A stretch of 48,759 bases of DNA from Patescibacteria group bacterium (GTDB lineage Bacteria; Patescibacteriota; Patescibacteriia; 2-12-FULL-60-25), in contig JAGOUY010000014.1 of the NCBI GenBank assembly GCA_018061025.1, positions 1 through 48,759 on the forward strand, given 5' to 3'. The position numbers were made by a program, and so were the translations under genes. Positions 26,460 through 34,748 of the stretch are shown here, in pieces; within the stretch, counting starts at the first letter, position 1; each line of letters opens with the position of its first letter. The notes below the pieces were generated by a model. That model saw only the letters and a list, made by a program, of their open reading frames with translations. It did no database searches and was not told the DNA's origin.

Positions 26460-27169
26460 ACGGTGGTTGTTTGTAGGCGAGGAGCTATGTTGGGACGGTC
26501 TTCCACCAAGAACCCATCTTTAATCACGAGGATGCGTTGCGCGTGTTCCGCCACGTAAGGCTCATGCGTGATGAGGATGATGGTTCTTCCTTGTTTATGC
26601 AGTTCCTGAAATGTCCCTAGTACCAAGTCACCTGTTTTAGAATCAAGGTTACCGGTTGGTTCATCCGCTAAGATAATCGTCGGGTCGTTCACGAGTGAGC
26701 GAGCGATGGCAACGCGCTGCATCTGCCCACCAGATAATTGGTTAGATAGATTCAGATGTCGTGATTCATCCAGTCCAGCCGCGAGTAAGCACTTCCGTGC
26801 TTTCTCCTCGCGTTCGGCTCGACCAATATTTGCGTACACAAGCGGTAGAGCGACATTACGTAGTGCGGTTGCGCGTGGAAGGAGGTGGAAGGCTTGAAAG
26901 ACAAAGCCAATTTTCTGTTTACGGATCGTCGCAAGTTCATCGGCAGAGAGGGTCGAGACATTTTGTCCATCCAACATGTATGTTCCGGATGTCGGCGTAT
27001 CAAGTGCGCCCAGAATATGCATGAGGGTTGATTTGCCTGAGCCGGATGGTCCCATGATCGCCACAAATTCACCGGCTTCAATCGTAAAAGACACACCTTT
27101 CAAGATGCGCGAGACTTCTTTGCCGTTCCCGTATTCTTTTACAATATTGTCTAACGCAATCAAACCCAT
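26456..27169 (-). CDS. MacB-type ABC transporter ATPase (LolD/MacB family)
   Basis: This 237-residue ATPase has Walker [10 protein letters not shown], the Q-loop [18 protein letters not shown], signature [15 protein letters not shown], Walker [15 protein letters not shown] and switch histidine ITHEP. These are typical of the LolD/FtsE/MacB subgroup. ATG 27169 is used because it lies four bases after the stop of the membrane-fusion gene; an upstream ATG at 27241 would run deep into it. It powers the FtsX-type permease encoded next. Confidence 0.93.
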   Translation of the reverse strand: MGLIALDNIVKEYGNGKEVSRILKGVSFTIEAGEFVAIMGPSGSGKSTLMHILGALDTPTSGTYMLDGQNVSTLSADELATIRKQKIGFVFQAFHLLPRATALRNVALPLVYANIGRAEREEKARKCLLAAGLDESRHLNLSNQLSGGQMQRVAIARSLVNDPTIILADEPTGNLDSKTGDLVLGTFQELHKQGRTIILITHEPYVAEHAQRILVIKDGFLVEDRPNIAPRLQTTTV

Positions 27170-27173
27170 AGGA

Positions 27174-29183
27174 TTATCTCGCAGGTACGGCTGCCCCTCC
27201 CGCACGGATAAAGTTGCCTCCGCCCGCACCAGCGCCTCCACCGCCTAAGCCTGGCACACGTAAGCCACCCGTTGTTTGTGTCGTCGTTCTCGCAGCGGGG
27301 GCCGTGTTTGGATCAATTGTACGCAACACAACTTGATCACCCTCGGACAATCCTGTCGTGATCTCCGTATTCTCATCGTTTGCAATTCCAATTTCGACCA
27401 CTCGTGTCTGTGGAGCACTATCGGATAACACGCCTTGGCTTGCAGACGTCTCATCTTCCTTAATGGAGGTAAGTATTTGCACCGTCGAGTTGGTTCCCTG
27501 TAAGCGGATGGCGGCATTTGGTAACGTAAGCACATCAGCCTTCGCCTCCGTAATAATAGCAACGGAAGCGCTCATGCCCGATTTGATCCGTTCATCCTGT
27601 GTTTGAAACGCGACTTTTACGGTGTAATTCACAACCCCTTGCGTAACCGTCCCAAGCGGATTCACCTCGTAGACGCTCCCAGCAATCGTTAAATCCGGAA
27701 TCGCATCAAAGGTAAGGGTTGCCTTTTGCCCAACCTTAATCTTTGTCGCGTCAACTTCATTCAAGGAAATCTGAGCGAGTTTTGTAGGTGTAACTAATGT
27801 CGCCAAGATCGTAGAGGCAGATGCCTGGTCAGACACATGCGCGGTAATATTTGCCACCAGCCCATCAAATGGAGCGCGTACCGTGTAGTCCTTGAGAGCG
27901 AGTTGAGCATCCGTAAGTTTATGTTGCGCCTCGGTAAGAGCAGAACGACGCTGTTCAACGCTGTTGAGTGACAGAGCGAGATCGACGCTATCCGTACCCT
28001 TCTTTAATTTATCTAAGGCTTGTTGTGCGGCAAGAACCTTGTCTTGAGCTGTGGCAATATCTTTTGCATCTGTCCCGGCTTTAAGTTTGTCGAGGGAGGC
28101 TTGAGATTTTTGTACATTTAACTGGGCCGTCGTGAACGATTTTTTTGCTGTAGCTAAGTCCTGGATTTGGCTCGTGATCGTAGTCAGTTTGCCTGAGACT
28201 TCGCTATGGTCGCTCTGGATAGTTCCTTGCAAAGACGTGAGGGTACTTTGGCTAAAAGAGGGCGAAGGGACGCTGGCAAGTAAGGCATCATATACGGCCT
28301 GTAAAAAAGGGATCGTAATATTGGTTGCAGCCTGTGCCTGGGTTAGTACCGCGTCGATCTTCGCAACATCTTCATTGATGGCCTTTAGAGCCTCCGCTTC
28401 TCGTTTGAAAGCCTCAATCGCTAATTTAACTCCTCGGTACTGGTTCATTGCTCGGATGAGTTTACTAGAATCCGCGATCGATAATTGTTTTTCATACGCA
28501 TCATTTGCGCTGGCATTATCAATGCCAATAATCGTATCCGCATCATACAGGGCTTGTTGCAGCGTTTGGGCTATATCTTTTAAGATCGGAACCGCGCTAT
28601 CGTATGCATCACGAATCAGATTCGGCGTTTTCCCATCGCTAGATAATTGGATGTTTTGTTTTAGAGAAGTGAGTTCCGCCTCCGCTTGTTGTAGGTCGTA
28701 GATATTTGGGCCAGCCTGAAGTTTTTGTAAATCGCGCTCAGCTTGGTTAAGGGTATTTTGTGCTTGTGTTACAGACGTCACTTCGGGCGGTTGTTTGAGT
28801 TTATTATAGGAAAGCTGTGCAGATGATAAGGAAATACGGGCATCCGCCACGGCTTGCGAGGCATCGCGGATCGTTTTAAGCGCCGCTTTTTGATCGATCT
28901 CAAACAACGGATCATTTGCTTTTACCTCTTGCCCAGACTGGACTAGGATTTTTGTAATCGCGCCTGACACGAGCGGTTTGAGCTCAAGTTGGTTTTGTCC
29001 AGACACTTGTCCGCTGCCTTTTACCGACGTAATGATGGTACCGCGGCTAACCGTTGCCAAGACGTATCGTGGAGGTAATATCGGCTTGTGTGTTTGTTTC
29101 CACCATAGGCCTCCTCCAACTACGGCAGCTAGTCCTAATCCAATCCAGAGTTTATGGCCAGACATCCAAGTAAACACATTCAT
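27174..29183 (-). CDS. MacA/HlyD-family membrane fusion protein with long coiled coil
   Basis: This 669-residue protein has an N-terminal transmembrane helix and a barrel-sandwich half starting GTIITSVKGSGQVSGQNQLELKP. A very long alpha-helical hairpin runs from about residue 95 to 435, followed by the second lipoyl half (DYTVRAPFDGLVANI) and a beta barrel (QISLNEVDATKIKVGQ). The hairpin is about twice the usual MacA length. MacA proteins connect the permease to an outer structure. In an organism without a typical outer membrane the long hairpin may span a thick cell envelope, which is inference. The C-terminus is glycine-rich. Confidence 0.9.
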   Translation of the reverse strand: MNVFTWMSGHKLWIGLGLAAVVGGGLWWKQTHKPILPPRYVLATVSRGTIITSVKGSGQVSGQNQLELKPLVSGAITKILVQSGQEVKANDPLFEIDQKAALKTIRDASQAVADARISLSSAQLSYNKLKQPPEVTSVTQAQNTLNQAERDLQKLQAGPNIYDLQQAEAELTSLKQNIQLSSDGKTPNLIRDAYDSAVPILKDIAQTLQQALYDADTIIGIDNASANDAYEKQLSIADSSKLIRAMNQYRGVKLAIEAFKREAEALKAINEDVAKIDAVLTQAQAATNITIPFLQAVYDALLASVPSPSFSQSTLTSLQGTIQSDHSEVSGKLTTITSQIQDLATAKKSFTTAQLNVQKSQASLDKLKAGTDAKDIATAQDKVLAAQQALDKLKKGTDSVDLALSLNSVEQRRSALTEAQHKLTDAQLALKDYTVRAPFDGLVANITAHVSDQASASTILATLVTPTKLAQISLNEVDATKIKVGQKATLTFDAIPDLTIAGSVYEVNPLGTVTQGVVNYTVKVAFQTQDERIKSGMSASVAIITEAKADVLTLPNAAIRLQGTNSTVQILTSIKEDETSASQGVLSDSAPQTRVVEIGIANDENTEITTGLSEGDQVVLRTIDPNTAPAARTTTQTTGGLRVPGLGGGGAGAGGGNFIRAGGAAVPAR

Positions 29184-29205
29184 ACCAGTTGCAGAGGGAT
29201 AAAAA

Positions 29206-29661
29206 TTAATGACGAGGAAATAATCGAATCAAGCGCGCTTCCATTTCGCCCGTCGGAGTAGGAACGCCAAATACGGCCGCTTCCATGTCTTGTAAATTAG
29301 GAGGAAGTTGTTGGAAGCTCAGGTTTTCTCGTCCAACACGCAGACTCGTCTGTGGGGTGATGAGAACAGTCTCTTCTCTTCCATCCTTGCCCTGAACGAC
29401 CATGCTTCTTCCGTCCGTAGACAAAACAGCACCAAATACTCCATGCGCGCTTGGAAGAGGGGAGTTGGTAAACAGCATCTTGCGATCCATCGCTGGTGGG
29501 CGGCCAGGAACCATGCGAGGATAATTCTCGCACCAATGGGAAAAACGTTGCGCTTTCCGTTCACCAATCATGATACCAACCGCAAAACTTGCGAGGAGCA
29601 CGATGAAGAGGGCGAGCGCAATCAGTGCGCGTCGGAACAAAACTGGAGACAGAGGAGGCAT
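29206..29661 (-). CDS. Membrane-anchored DUF5666-like protein
   Basis: This 151-residue protein has one N-terminal helix (ALIALALFIVLLASFAVGIMIG), a short linker with a single cysteine, and a C-terminal beta domain beginning FGAVLSTDGRSMVVQG and ending MEARLIRLFPRH. The domain resembles those of the two other DUF5666-like proteins nearby. It lies between the possible anti-sigma gene and the membrane-fusion gene and is read with them, so it probably acts as a sensor or partner outside the membrane. Confidence 0.65.
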   Translation of the reverse strand: MPPLSPVLFRRALIALALFIVLLASFAVGIMIGERKAQRFSHWCENYPRMVPGRPPAMDRKMLFTNSPLPSAHGVFGAVLSTDGRSMVVQGKDGREETVLITPQTSLRVGRENLSFQQLPPNLQDMEAAVFGVPTPTGEMEARLIRLFPRH

Positions 29662-29667
29662 AATAAA

Positions 29668-30084
29668 TTAGTGAAGGGAAAGACGAGAAAAAGAGGGGTG
29701 GGGCTTACGAGATAGGGTCTGCAGCATGGAGAGGGTTCCTACGAGAAAAAGGATGCTGATACTGCCAAATAAGAGGAGGTTGATGGGCAAACTCTCTAAG
29801 AGGCCTAAACTAAAATCCGCAAAGCTCTTAAGTAAAACATCCGGATCAGAAATAGCGAGTTGGATAAACCCAAAAAAGGCAGATGTTTGGAATTCTGCCC
29901 GGAAGGCTTGTGACTGCCACGCTCCATATCCCATACAAGTCATGAGGCCTGAGATGGTTAGGCTAAAACGGGTATACAGCGCACGTCTCTGAGCACGAGC
30001 GATGGCGGCCAGCGTCTTCTCAAATAAGCCACGGGGTGGCTCGCAGTCAGGTAAGCGACTTAATAAAAATGTAGGAGAATCCAT
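29668..30084 (-). CDS. Small membrane protein, possible anti-sigma factor
   Basis: This 138-residue protein has a cytoplasmic N-terminus of about 40 residues, a transmembrane helix (about residues 41-57), an extracytoplasmic loop of about 40 residues and a second helix (about 98-120). It shows no recognisable anti-sigma zinc motif. The call rests on its place directly after the ECF sigma gene and on the small cytoplasmic domain, a common anti-sigma arrangement. The six-base spacing to the next gene indicates cotranscription. Confidence 0.5.
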   Translation of the reverse strand: MDSPTFLLSRLPDCEPPRGLFEKTLAAIARAQRRALYTRFSLTISGLMTCMGYGAWQSQAFRAEFQTSAFFGFIQLAISDPDVLLKSFADFSLGLLESLPINLLLFGSISILFLVGTLSMLQTLSRKPHPSFSRLSLH

Positions 30085-30116
30085 AGGGATCTTGCAAAAG
30101 AATACGTGTCTAAGGC

Positions 30117-30713
30117 TTATTTTGGTGCAATCTTGCTGGGGAGGAGGAGGTCGCCTTCCGGAGTGAGTTTGGTTTGAAGCGCGAGAAGCGCGCGACGATA
30201 CCGGCTTTTTACTGTATTTAATGGCTCTTTGAGCATATCCGCGATCTCCTGAAAGGTAAGATCTTCCGTCTCGTGCATAAGTACAATGGATCTGGCGATC
30301 GGCGAAAGATGGGTAAGCGCTTGGGTGAGCTGGTCTCCAAGGTCTTTTTGCTCAAGGAGCGAAGAGGGGAGAAGGCGCACGTCGGCAACGGATTCGGTAA
30401 AGGAACGATCCTCTTCATCCTCCAGAGAGGAAAACGAGAAGGGGTGTTTTTTGCGCACGTGATCAATGGCCGTATTACGCGCAATCGAAAACAACCAGGG
30501 CTTAAACGCTTTTGTGGGGTCAAATCGTGAGAGAGATTTCCAAACTTTGATAAACGTTTCTTGTGTGAGATCTTCCGCAATGAGGCGATCATTTAGCATG
30601 CGCGCCAAAAAACGGTAGACAGAGGAAGCATAGCGCTCAATCAAAAACGCCAAGGCAGTCTCATCGCCTTGTTGGGATAAACGAATCAGGTCAGTATCAG
30701 TCGCGTGATCCAC
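30117..30713 (-). CDS. ECF-type RNA polymerase sigma factor
   Basis: This 198-residue protein has sigma-70 region 2 (EDLTQETFIKVWKSLSRF and FKPWLFSIARNTAIDHVR, for -10 binding) and region 4 (SPIARSIVLMHETEDLTFQEIADML then NTVKSRYRRAL, a helix-turn-helix for -35 binding). There is no region 3, as expected for an ECF factor. The start codon is GTG. It heads the operon with a possible anti-sigma, DUF5666 proteins and the MacAB-like exporter, so these genes are its probable targets and regulators. Confidence 0.93.
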   Translation of the reverse strand: MDHATDTDLIRLSQQGDETALAFLIERYASSVYRFLARMLNDRLIAEDLTQETFIKVWKSLSRFDPTKAFKPWLFSIARNTAIDHVRKKHPFSFSSLEDEEDRSFTESVADVRLLPSSLLEQKDLGDQLTQALTHLSPIARSIVLMHETEDLTFQEIADMLKEPLNTVKSRYRRALLALQTKLTPEGDLLLPSKIAPK

Positions 30714-30864
30714 AGGGGTTCTACCTTACCATCCTTCAGAATAAGAGCCAGAGGTAGATAAAATACGCACCAGAGAAGAGATTTGGTGCATAATGCGGAT
30801 TGCCGATCATCATAAAATCTGCTATCTTAGCCTTGTTCTTTATTCCTCTTACGTTTTTATTTTT

Positions 30865-31413
30865 ATGGCTTCACAACCTGTCATGTCTAACAAATCAGGG
30901 ATCTGTTCCCGCTTTTGCTGCGGCACACATTCCGTCGCTTGGTGCGTTCTAAAAGTCGTCGTCGCCCTCTTTGTTCTCTGTGCCGTGTTCTGTCTAGGAG
31001 CACGCATGGGAGTAAGACGTTCATCTATGATGAAACAGGGGATGATGGGATCGGATAGCATGATGTATATGCGTGGCATGGGTGATGAGATGATGCGTGG
31101 CGAACGAGGGGTGATGGGAATGAAAGTTATGAAGATGGAGCATATGCGCGGTATGGATATGATGGCCAACGGAAACGCCAGCGGGACCACGAGTGTCTTC
31201 GGAAGCATCTCAAAAATCGAAAACAATAAATTCACCGTCAAAGATAATGGTGCCGTAGATCACATCGTTGTTTCAGAATCTACTACCACGATCATGTCCT
31301 CCACGGGTGAGACGAGCTTAGCCAGCCTCAAAGTTGGACAAACGGTAGAAGTGCATGGGATGATGGCAGAAAACGGAGCTCTTACGGCCAAGATGGTTCG
31401 CGTGTTTCCGTAA
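30865..31413 (+). CDS. Methionine-rich membrane-anchored DUF5666-like protein
   Basis: This 182-residue protein has a cysteine-rich N-terminus (CSRFCCGTHSVAWC), one transmembrane helix and then about 50 residues crowded with methionine (MMKQGMMGSDSMMYMRGMGD and following). A C-terminal DUF5666-like domain (FGSISKIENNKFTV to ALTAKMVRVFP) follows. Methionine clusters outside the membrane can bind copper or silver, as in CopA/PcoE-type segments; this is inference. The start could be ATG 30865 or ATG 30883. It is divergent from the ECF sigma operon, whose members share the same C-terminal domain, so they may be coregulated. Confidence 0.65.
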   Translation: MASQPVMSNKSGICSRFCCGTHSVAWCVLKVVVALFVLCAVFCLGARMGVRRSSMMKQGMMGSDSMMYMRGMGDEMMRGERGVMGMKVMKMEHMRGMDMMANGNASGTTSVFGSISKIENNKFTVKDNGAVDHIVVSESTTTIMSSTGETSLASLKVGQTVEVHGMMAENGALTAKMVRVFP

Positions 31414-31450
31414 GCTTGTATAAGCTAACAGACGTTAATCTCAGAAAGCA

Positions 31451-31474
31451 AAACACTGGGTGTATCCCGGTGTT
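31451..31474. terminator. Hairpin between convergent genes
   Basis: AAACACTGGG and CCCGGTGTTT pair with one G-T pair around TGTAT. U tracts are poor, but the site separates two convergent units. Confidence 0.5.
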
Positions 31475-31480
31475 TAATGT

Positions 31481-31663
31481 TTATGAGGATTTTTCAGTAT
31501 TTTTCTCTTCTTTAATGGCAAGTGCGACACCTTCTTCTAGCTCAGCAAGTGTATCGCCAAAGACCACCCCATGAAAGGCGGGAATAATCGCTTTATAGCC
31601 TCGCGATTTGCCCTCGGAAATATGATGGACGATATAATCGTATTGGATAGGAGATTTTTTCAT
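31481..31663 (-). CDS. HicB-like antitoxin-fold protein
   Basis: This 60-residue protein has the HicB partial RNase H fold pattern: YDYIVHHISEGKSRGYKAIIPAFHGVVFGDTLAELEEGVALAI. No HicA toxin is encoded beside it; its upstream neighbours are a zinc-ribbon protein and a small membrane protein. It may be an orphan HicB-like regulator. It lacks a DNA-binding tail. Confidence 0.65.
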   Translation of the reverse strand: MKKSPIQYDYIVHHISEGKSRGYKAIIPAFHGVVFGDTLAELEEGVALAIKEEKNTEKSS

Positions 31664-31679
31664 AGCTCTGGGAGTTTTT

Positions 31680-31892
31680 TTAATGGTTGCGCAGACCCAG
31701 TAGAGGAGTGTTACATTGAGGGCATTCGTGATTATTCAAAACATGTTCCTCTAACGGCAATCCGTTATCGTTAACATTAAACGCTGGATTGTGTGAAATG
31801 ATCCCTCTATGCCCACAAGAGGCACAATTGTAAGTCAGTCGATCAGAAGTGTTTAAAGGCGTTATTGAGGATGGATCAACGTGAATATCCAT
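31680..31892 (-). CDS. Small zinc-ribbon protein
   Basis: This 70-residue protein has two CxxC knuckles, CASCGHRG and CPQCNTPL, separated by about 30 residues with several histidines. It fits a zinc ribbon of unknown function. It lies 17 bases upstream of the HicB-like gene and two bases downstream of the membrane-protein gene, so the three form a unit. Confidence 0.55.
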   Translation of the reverse strand: MDIHVDPSSITPLNTSDRLTYNCASCGHRGIISHNPAFNVNDNGLPLEEHVLNNHECPQCNTPLLGLRNH

Positions 31893-31894
31893 AC

Positions 31895-32158
31895 CTATTT
31901 CTTTAAATCATCTTGAATGGATACAATCTTTCTTTTCTCTTCCAAAGCCTTGCGCTGCAAAAGCAGAGCAAGCCAACTCTCTTTTGTTTCTGATAAGCGC
32001 ATAAGAACGACTGTATTAATAACGAGCGTGACGATCGCAATCAGAACGAAGAGGAGTTCCTTACCCGAAGGCAATCCTTTATCAATCAATAGAAGTCCAA
32101 ACCACAGCAGCCAGCCGATATTCAAAAGGTAAGCAAAATGCTTCATATCAATCACCAT
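31895..32158 (-). CDS. Small membrane protein with cytoplasmic helix
   Basis: This 87-residue protein has two transmembrane helices (about residues 9-24 and 34-53) and a charged C-terminal helix of about 30 residues. No family is recognised. ATG 32146 is an alternative start. It is the first gene of the three-gene minus-strand unit. Confidence 0.5.
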   Translation of the reverse strand: MVIDMKHFAYLLNIGWLLWFGLLLIDKGLPSGKELLFVLIAIVTLVINTVVLMRLSETKESWLALLLQRKALEEKRKIVSIQDDLKK

Positions 32159-32220
32159 CTCACCAATTTCTTGATGCCCTGGTGATTGACAGCGTCTGGG
32201 TCACCAGACACTGTCGCTCG

Positions 32221-32294
32221 TGGCTCCGGGACTAGGGTTCGAACCTAGATAAACAGCTTCAAAGGCTGCTGTCCTACCATTAGACGATCCCGGA
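32221..32294 (-). tRNA. tRNA-Gln (TTG anticodon)
   Basis: The minus strand gives acceptor TCCGGGA paired with TCCCGGA, anticodon stem GCAGC/GCTGT with loop CTTTGAA, T-arm AGGTTCGAACCCT and an encoded CCA. A partial copy of its 5' end (AGACGATCCC) recurs about 60 bases upstream of the gene, near 32341. Confidence 0.95.
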
Positions 32295-32423
32295 AAAATA
32301 AGATCATTATCAGCATTGAGCTGATCCCGCCGACGGCGAGAGACGATCCCAGAATGTGGGGCAATCTTAGAGGAAAGCAAGACCGTCGTCAACCTCCCGC
32401 ATTCGGGGTAATATAGGCTATAT

Positions 32424-32765
32424 ATGACAAAAGCAGAGGATTTTCTTGGTCGGAGCGTCCAAGTAACCATGGATCGTCCTCTCGGATCGACGCATCCAAG
32501 ACATGGATACGTCTATCCAATAAACTATGGATTTATCCCAAATACACTCTCGGGCGATGGCAAAGAGCTTGACGCCTACATCTTAGGCGTTGACGAGCCT
32601 CTCAAAACATTTTGCGGTAAATGTATTGCCGTGATCCATCGTACGAATGATAACGACGATAAGTTGGTTGTGGTTCCGGAATGGATGACGTTTACAGACG
32701 ATGAGATACGCGCAGCCACCCATTTTCAAGAACAGTTTTTTACTTCAAACATACGTCGAGGGTAG
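32424..32765 (+). CDS. Small inorganic pyrophosphatase-like protein
   Basis: This 113-residue protein carries the family I pyrophosphatase core: DRPLGSTHPRHG, the signature YPINYGFIPNT, DGKELDAYILG in place of DGDPLD, and NDNDDKLVVVP. Family I enzymes of 160-175 residues release phosphate from pyrophosphate. This short form, with the DRPLGS-HP start, belongs to a compact subgroup whose activity I cannot confirm. TAATAT lies nine bases before the ATG and no SD is present. With the DHH protein it is the second pyrophosphatase-like gene here. Confidence 0.8.
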   Translation: MTKAEDFLGRSVQVTMDRPLGSTHPRHGYVYPINYGFIPNTLSGDGKELDAYILGVDEPLKTFCGKCIAVIHRTNDNDDKLVVVPEWMTFTDDEIRAATHFQEQFFTSNIRRG

Positions 32766-33010
32766 GCTAAGTCACCACCTCGATATTCAGTTGTTTCGCC
32801 ATCCTGTAAACCAGTTGTTCGGGGCGTTCGTGCTCCGCTCGCAGGGAAGCAAGTTCGATCTCTATTTGTTCCTGGCTCGTAGACAGTAACGATATCAGGG
32901 CTTAAACAGGGATGCAAAAATCCTGATGAGAGTCATGGATAGGCTATAATGCGCTCAAAAAAGCGGACTCGACACCAAAATAGGCGAGGCCATTGCCACG
33001 CAAAGAGCAC

Positions 33011-33030
33011 TGTATTACACTTGTAATACA
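33011..33030. promoter_or_regulatory. Palindromic operator of the RHH/RelE module
   Basis: TGTATTAC and GTAATACA form a perfect eight-base inverted repeat around ACTT. It ends one base before the antitoxin ATG and overlaps any -10 element, the expected place for autoregulation by a ribbon-helix-helix dimer. Confidence 0.7.
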
Positions 33031-33031
33031 T

Positions 33032-33265
33032 ATGCGCCAAGCCCTCTCAATCTCACTGCGTCCGGAAGAGCTTAAACGGACACGTCATCTCGCTCGTAAA
33101 CGGGGGTTTTCTGTTATCAGTGATTATGTACGTTTTCTTGTTGCCCAAGATGACGATGACCTCATCTCCGCTGATGAGTTGGTAAAGCGGTCAAAAGAAA
33201 CGGAAATCCTTTACAAGCAAGGTAAGCTCATCAAGGCACGCTCGATAAAGGATCTCTTAAAATAG
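33032..33265 (+). CDS. Ribbon-helix-helix antitoxin
   Basis: This 77-residue protein begins with a MetJ/Arc-type strand and two helices (ALSISLRPEELKRTRHLARKRGFSVISDYVRFLV), which bind DNA as a dimer. A flexible acidic then basic tail would wrap the toxin. ATG 33032 is chosen because the fold begins there and the operator sits just upstream; an earlier in-frame start at 32993 would include the operator. The toxin gene follows after one base. Confidence 0.85.
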   Translation: MRQALSISLRPEELKRTRHLARKRGFSVISDYVRFLVAQDDDDLISADELVKRSKETEILYKQGKLIKARSIKDLLK

Positions 33266-33266
33266 T

Positions 33267-33539
33267 ATGTTGGTGAAAGAGATTCTCTATAACCCAGTGT
33301 TTGTAAGGGAATTAAAGAAGCTGGATGCCGTGACCTGTGCAAAAGTGATTCGTTGTGAAGAATGCTTTCGAGCAAACCCCCTCCATCCCTCATTGCGCTT
33401 ACGTTCACTAAAGGGAAGATTAAAGGGGCTATGGTCTATCTCTGTTACGGTGAGCGTACGAATCATTTTCCAACGGATGTCAAAAGGGGAGGTCGCGTTT
33501 ATTTCAGTAGGAAAGCATGATATTTATCGCGAATTATAA
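33267..33539 (+). CDS. RelE/YafQ-family toxin
   Basis: This 90-residue protein fits the RelE/ParE fold: YNPVFVRELKKLD at the N-terminus, HPSLRLRSLKGRLKGLWSISV in the middle, and RIIFQRM and FISVGKHDIYREL at the end. The terminal HDIYR is typical of YafQ-like mRNA interferases that cut mRNA on the ribosome. It forms a toxin-antitoxin pair with the preceding RHH gene. Confidence 0.88.
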   Translation: MLVKEILYNPVFVRELKKLDAVTCAKVIRCEECFRANPLHPSLRLRSLKGRLKGLWSISVTVSVRIIFQRMSKGEVAFISVGKHDIYREL

Positions 33540-33549
33540 AGAAATACTG

Positions 33550-33555
33550 TATCCT
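33550..33555 (+). promoter_or_regulatory. -10 element, leaderless type
   Basis: TATCCT ends seven bases before the prs ATG at 33563. Confidence 0.4.
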
Positions 33556-33562
33556 TCTCTCT

Positions 33563-34417
33563 ATGTCCCCTCAAGTCATCGGGTTCGAAGATGAGCGCCA
33601 ACTCGTAGAAGCGTTTGCGGCCGCTCTCAAACAGCCAGCTCTGTTTGCTTTAGAAACCCAGTACCGTGCCGGAGAATTAACCGTACGCATGCCTACTGTC
33701 ACGTCGAAGGAAGCGATCTTCATCGCAAATATTCACGAAGAGCCGCGCTACGCTCTACGCACCTTATTCGCGGCTCAAGCCTTGCGTCATACCGGGGTAA
33801 AGCGTCTGACGCTCCTCGCGCCTTGGATTGCCTATGGTCGCCAAGATCGCGTGGCACGCCCCGGAGAGGTCCCGGGTGGTCTGATTGTTGGTGACATGTT
33901 GTCCCGTTTATTTGATCGGATTGTAACGTTGGACGCGCATAGTCCGATGTTCGTAAAATCCTTCCGTCGCAAGCTGGTGAATGTTTGGGCTGCGCCAGAT
34001 CTCGCCCTGCAAAAACGTCTAGGTAACATCGATATTGTGGTAGCGGCAGATAAGGGTGCGTCATTGCGCGCCAAAGCCTGCGCGAGTTCTTTAAAACATC
34101 CGCTTGTCGTGTTAGAAAAACATCGCGATAAAGATGGGGTGCAAACAAAGATTGCGACAAAAGATATCTCTCGAATAAAAGGCAAGCGTTTATTAATCGT
34201 GGATGATATCTCTGATACAGGAGGCACTCTGATCACGGCGTCCGCGATGTTACGCGAGCATGGTGCCGGACATGTGTCCGCACTCGTTTCTCATGTCCCC
34301 AGTCTGGCGGTCTTAAGAGAACGTGTTGGCGGTGTCCTGCCCGTTGAGGCTCTGCATGACCATGTCACGCAAACCATCCAGCCTTGCGCTATGCAGACCT
34401 TGATTCGTGCCTTATAA
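33563..34417 (+). CDS. prs: Ribose-phosphate pyrophosphokinase (PRPP synthetase)
   Basis: This 284-residue enzyme makes PRPP from ribose 5-phosphate and ATP for nucleotide synthesis. Two phosphoribosyltransferase-like halves are visible. The first has APWIAYGRQDRVARPGE, the ATP and ribose region, and TLDAHSP. The second has the PRPP-binding loop LLIVDDISDTGGTL. The length is about 30 residues below the classical bacterial enzyme, similar to the compact archaeal class. It overlaps the convergent Smr gene by six bases. Confidence 0.9.
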   Translation: MSPQVIGFEDERQLVEAFAAALKQPALFALETQYRAGELTVRMPTVTSKEAIFIANIHEEPRYALRTLFAAQALRHTGVKRLTLLAPWIAYGRQDRVARPGEVPGGLIVGDMLSRLFDRIVTLDAHSPMFVKSFRRKLVNVWAAPDLALQKRLGNIDIVVAADKGASLRAKACASSLKHPLVVLEKHRDKDGVQTKIATKDISRIKGKRLLIVDDISDTGGTLITASAMLREHGAGHVSALVSHVPSLAVLRERVGGVLPVEALHDHVTQTIQPCAMQTLIRAL

Positions 34418-34705
34418 CCGAAAGGCCGCGTACGTTACGGCTCCGACTTCATCAACGCGCGTGCTATCGCGAAATTCCGCCACCATCTTTGGGTGGATTT
34501 TTAACCACTTGTGAATGGCTTGGCGTAATACGCCGGATCCTCGCCCATGAATGATGCGCACGATTTGCTCTTTATGATACCAATGCGCATGCAAAAATTG
34601 TTCTAATTCCCCAATCGCGATCGCTACACTTGTCCCATGCAAATCCAGCTCGGAGGCCGCTCCGAGTTCCGCCGAAAAAAATAAGGCGTCGAATTTTGGA
34701 TTCAT
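34412..34705 (-). CDS. Smr-domain protein
   Basis: This 97-residue protein consists of a short N-terminus and a Smr (small MutS-related) domain. The diagnostic ELDLHG and RIIHGRGSGVLR motifs are both present. Stand-alone Smr proteins have endonuclease activity on nucleic acids, and some act on stalled ribosomes; the role here is open. ATG 34705 is preferred over 34729 because it lies close to a TATAAC and begins the conserved region. Confidence 0.88.
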   Translation of the reverse strand: MNPKFDALFFSAELGAASELDLHGTSVAIAIGELEQFLHAHWYHKEQIVRIIHGRGSGVLRQAIHKWLKIHPKMVAEFRDSTRVDEVGAVTYAAFRL

Positions 34706-34734
34706 AGTTATATTCCCCTCCCTCCTCATTCCTG

Positions 34735-34740
34735 TATACT
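34735..34740 (+). promoter_or_regulatory. -10 element, leaderless type
   Basis: TATACT ends eight bases before the ATG at 34749. The 43-base gap to the Smr gene must serve both directions. Confidence 0.45.
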
Positions 34741-34748
34741 CCTACCAT

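Noticed and set aside
31481..31892. Complete HicAB toxin-antitoxin module
   Set aside because: The HicB-like fold is present, but the neighbour is a CxxC zinc ribbon, not a HicA double-stranded RNA-binding-like toxin.
32766..32992. Gene in the gap between pyrophosphatase and toxin-antitoxin
   Set aside because: Only short frames on either strand without start signals; nothing recognisable.
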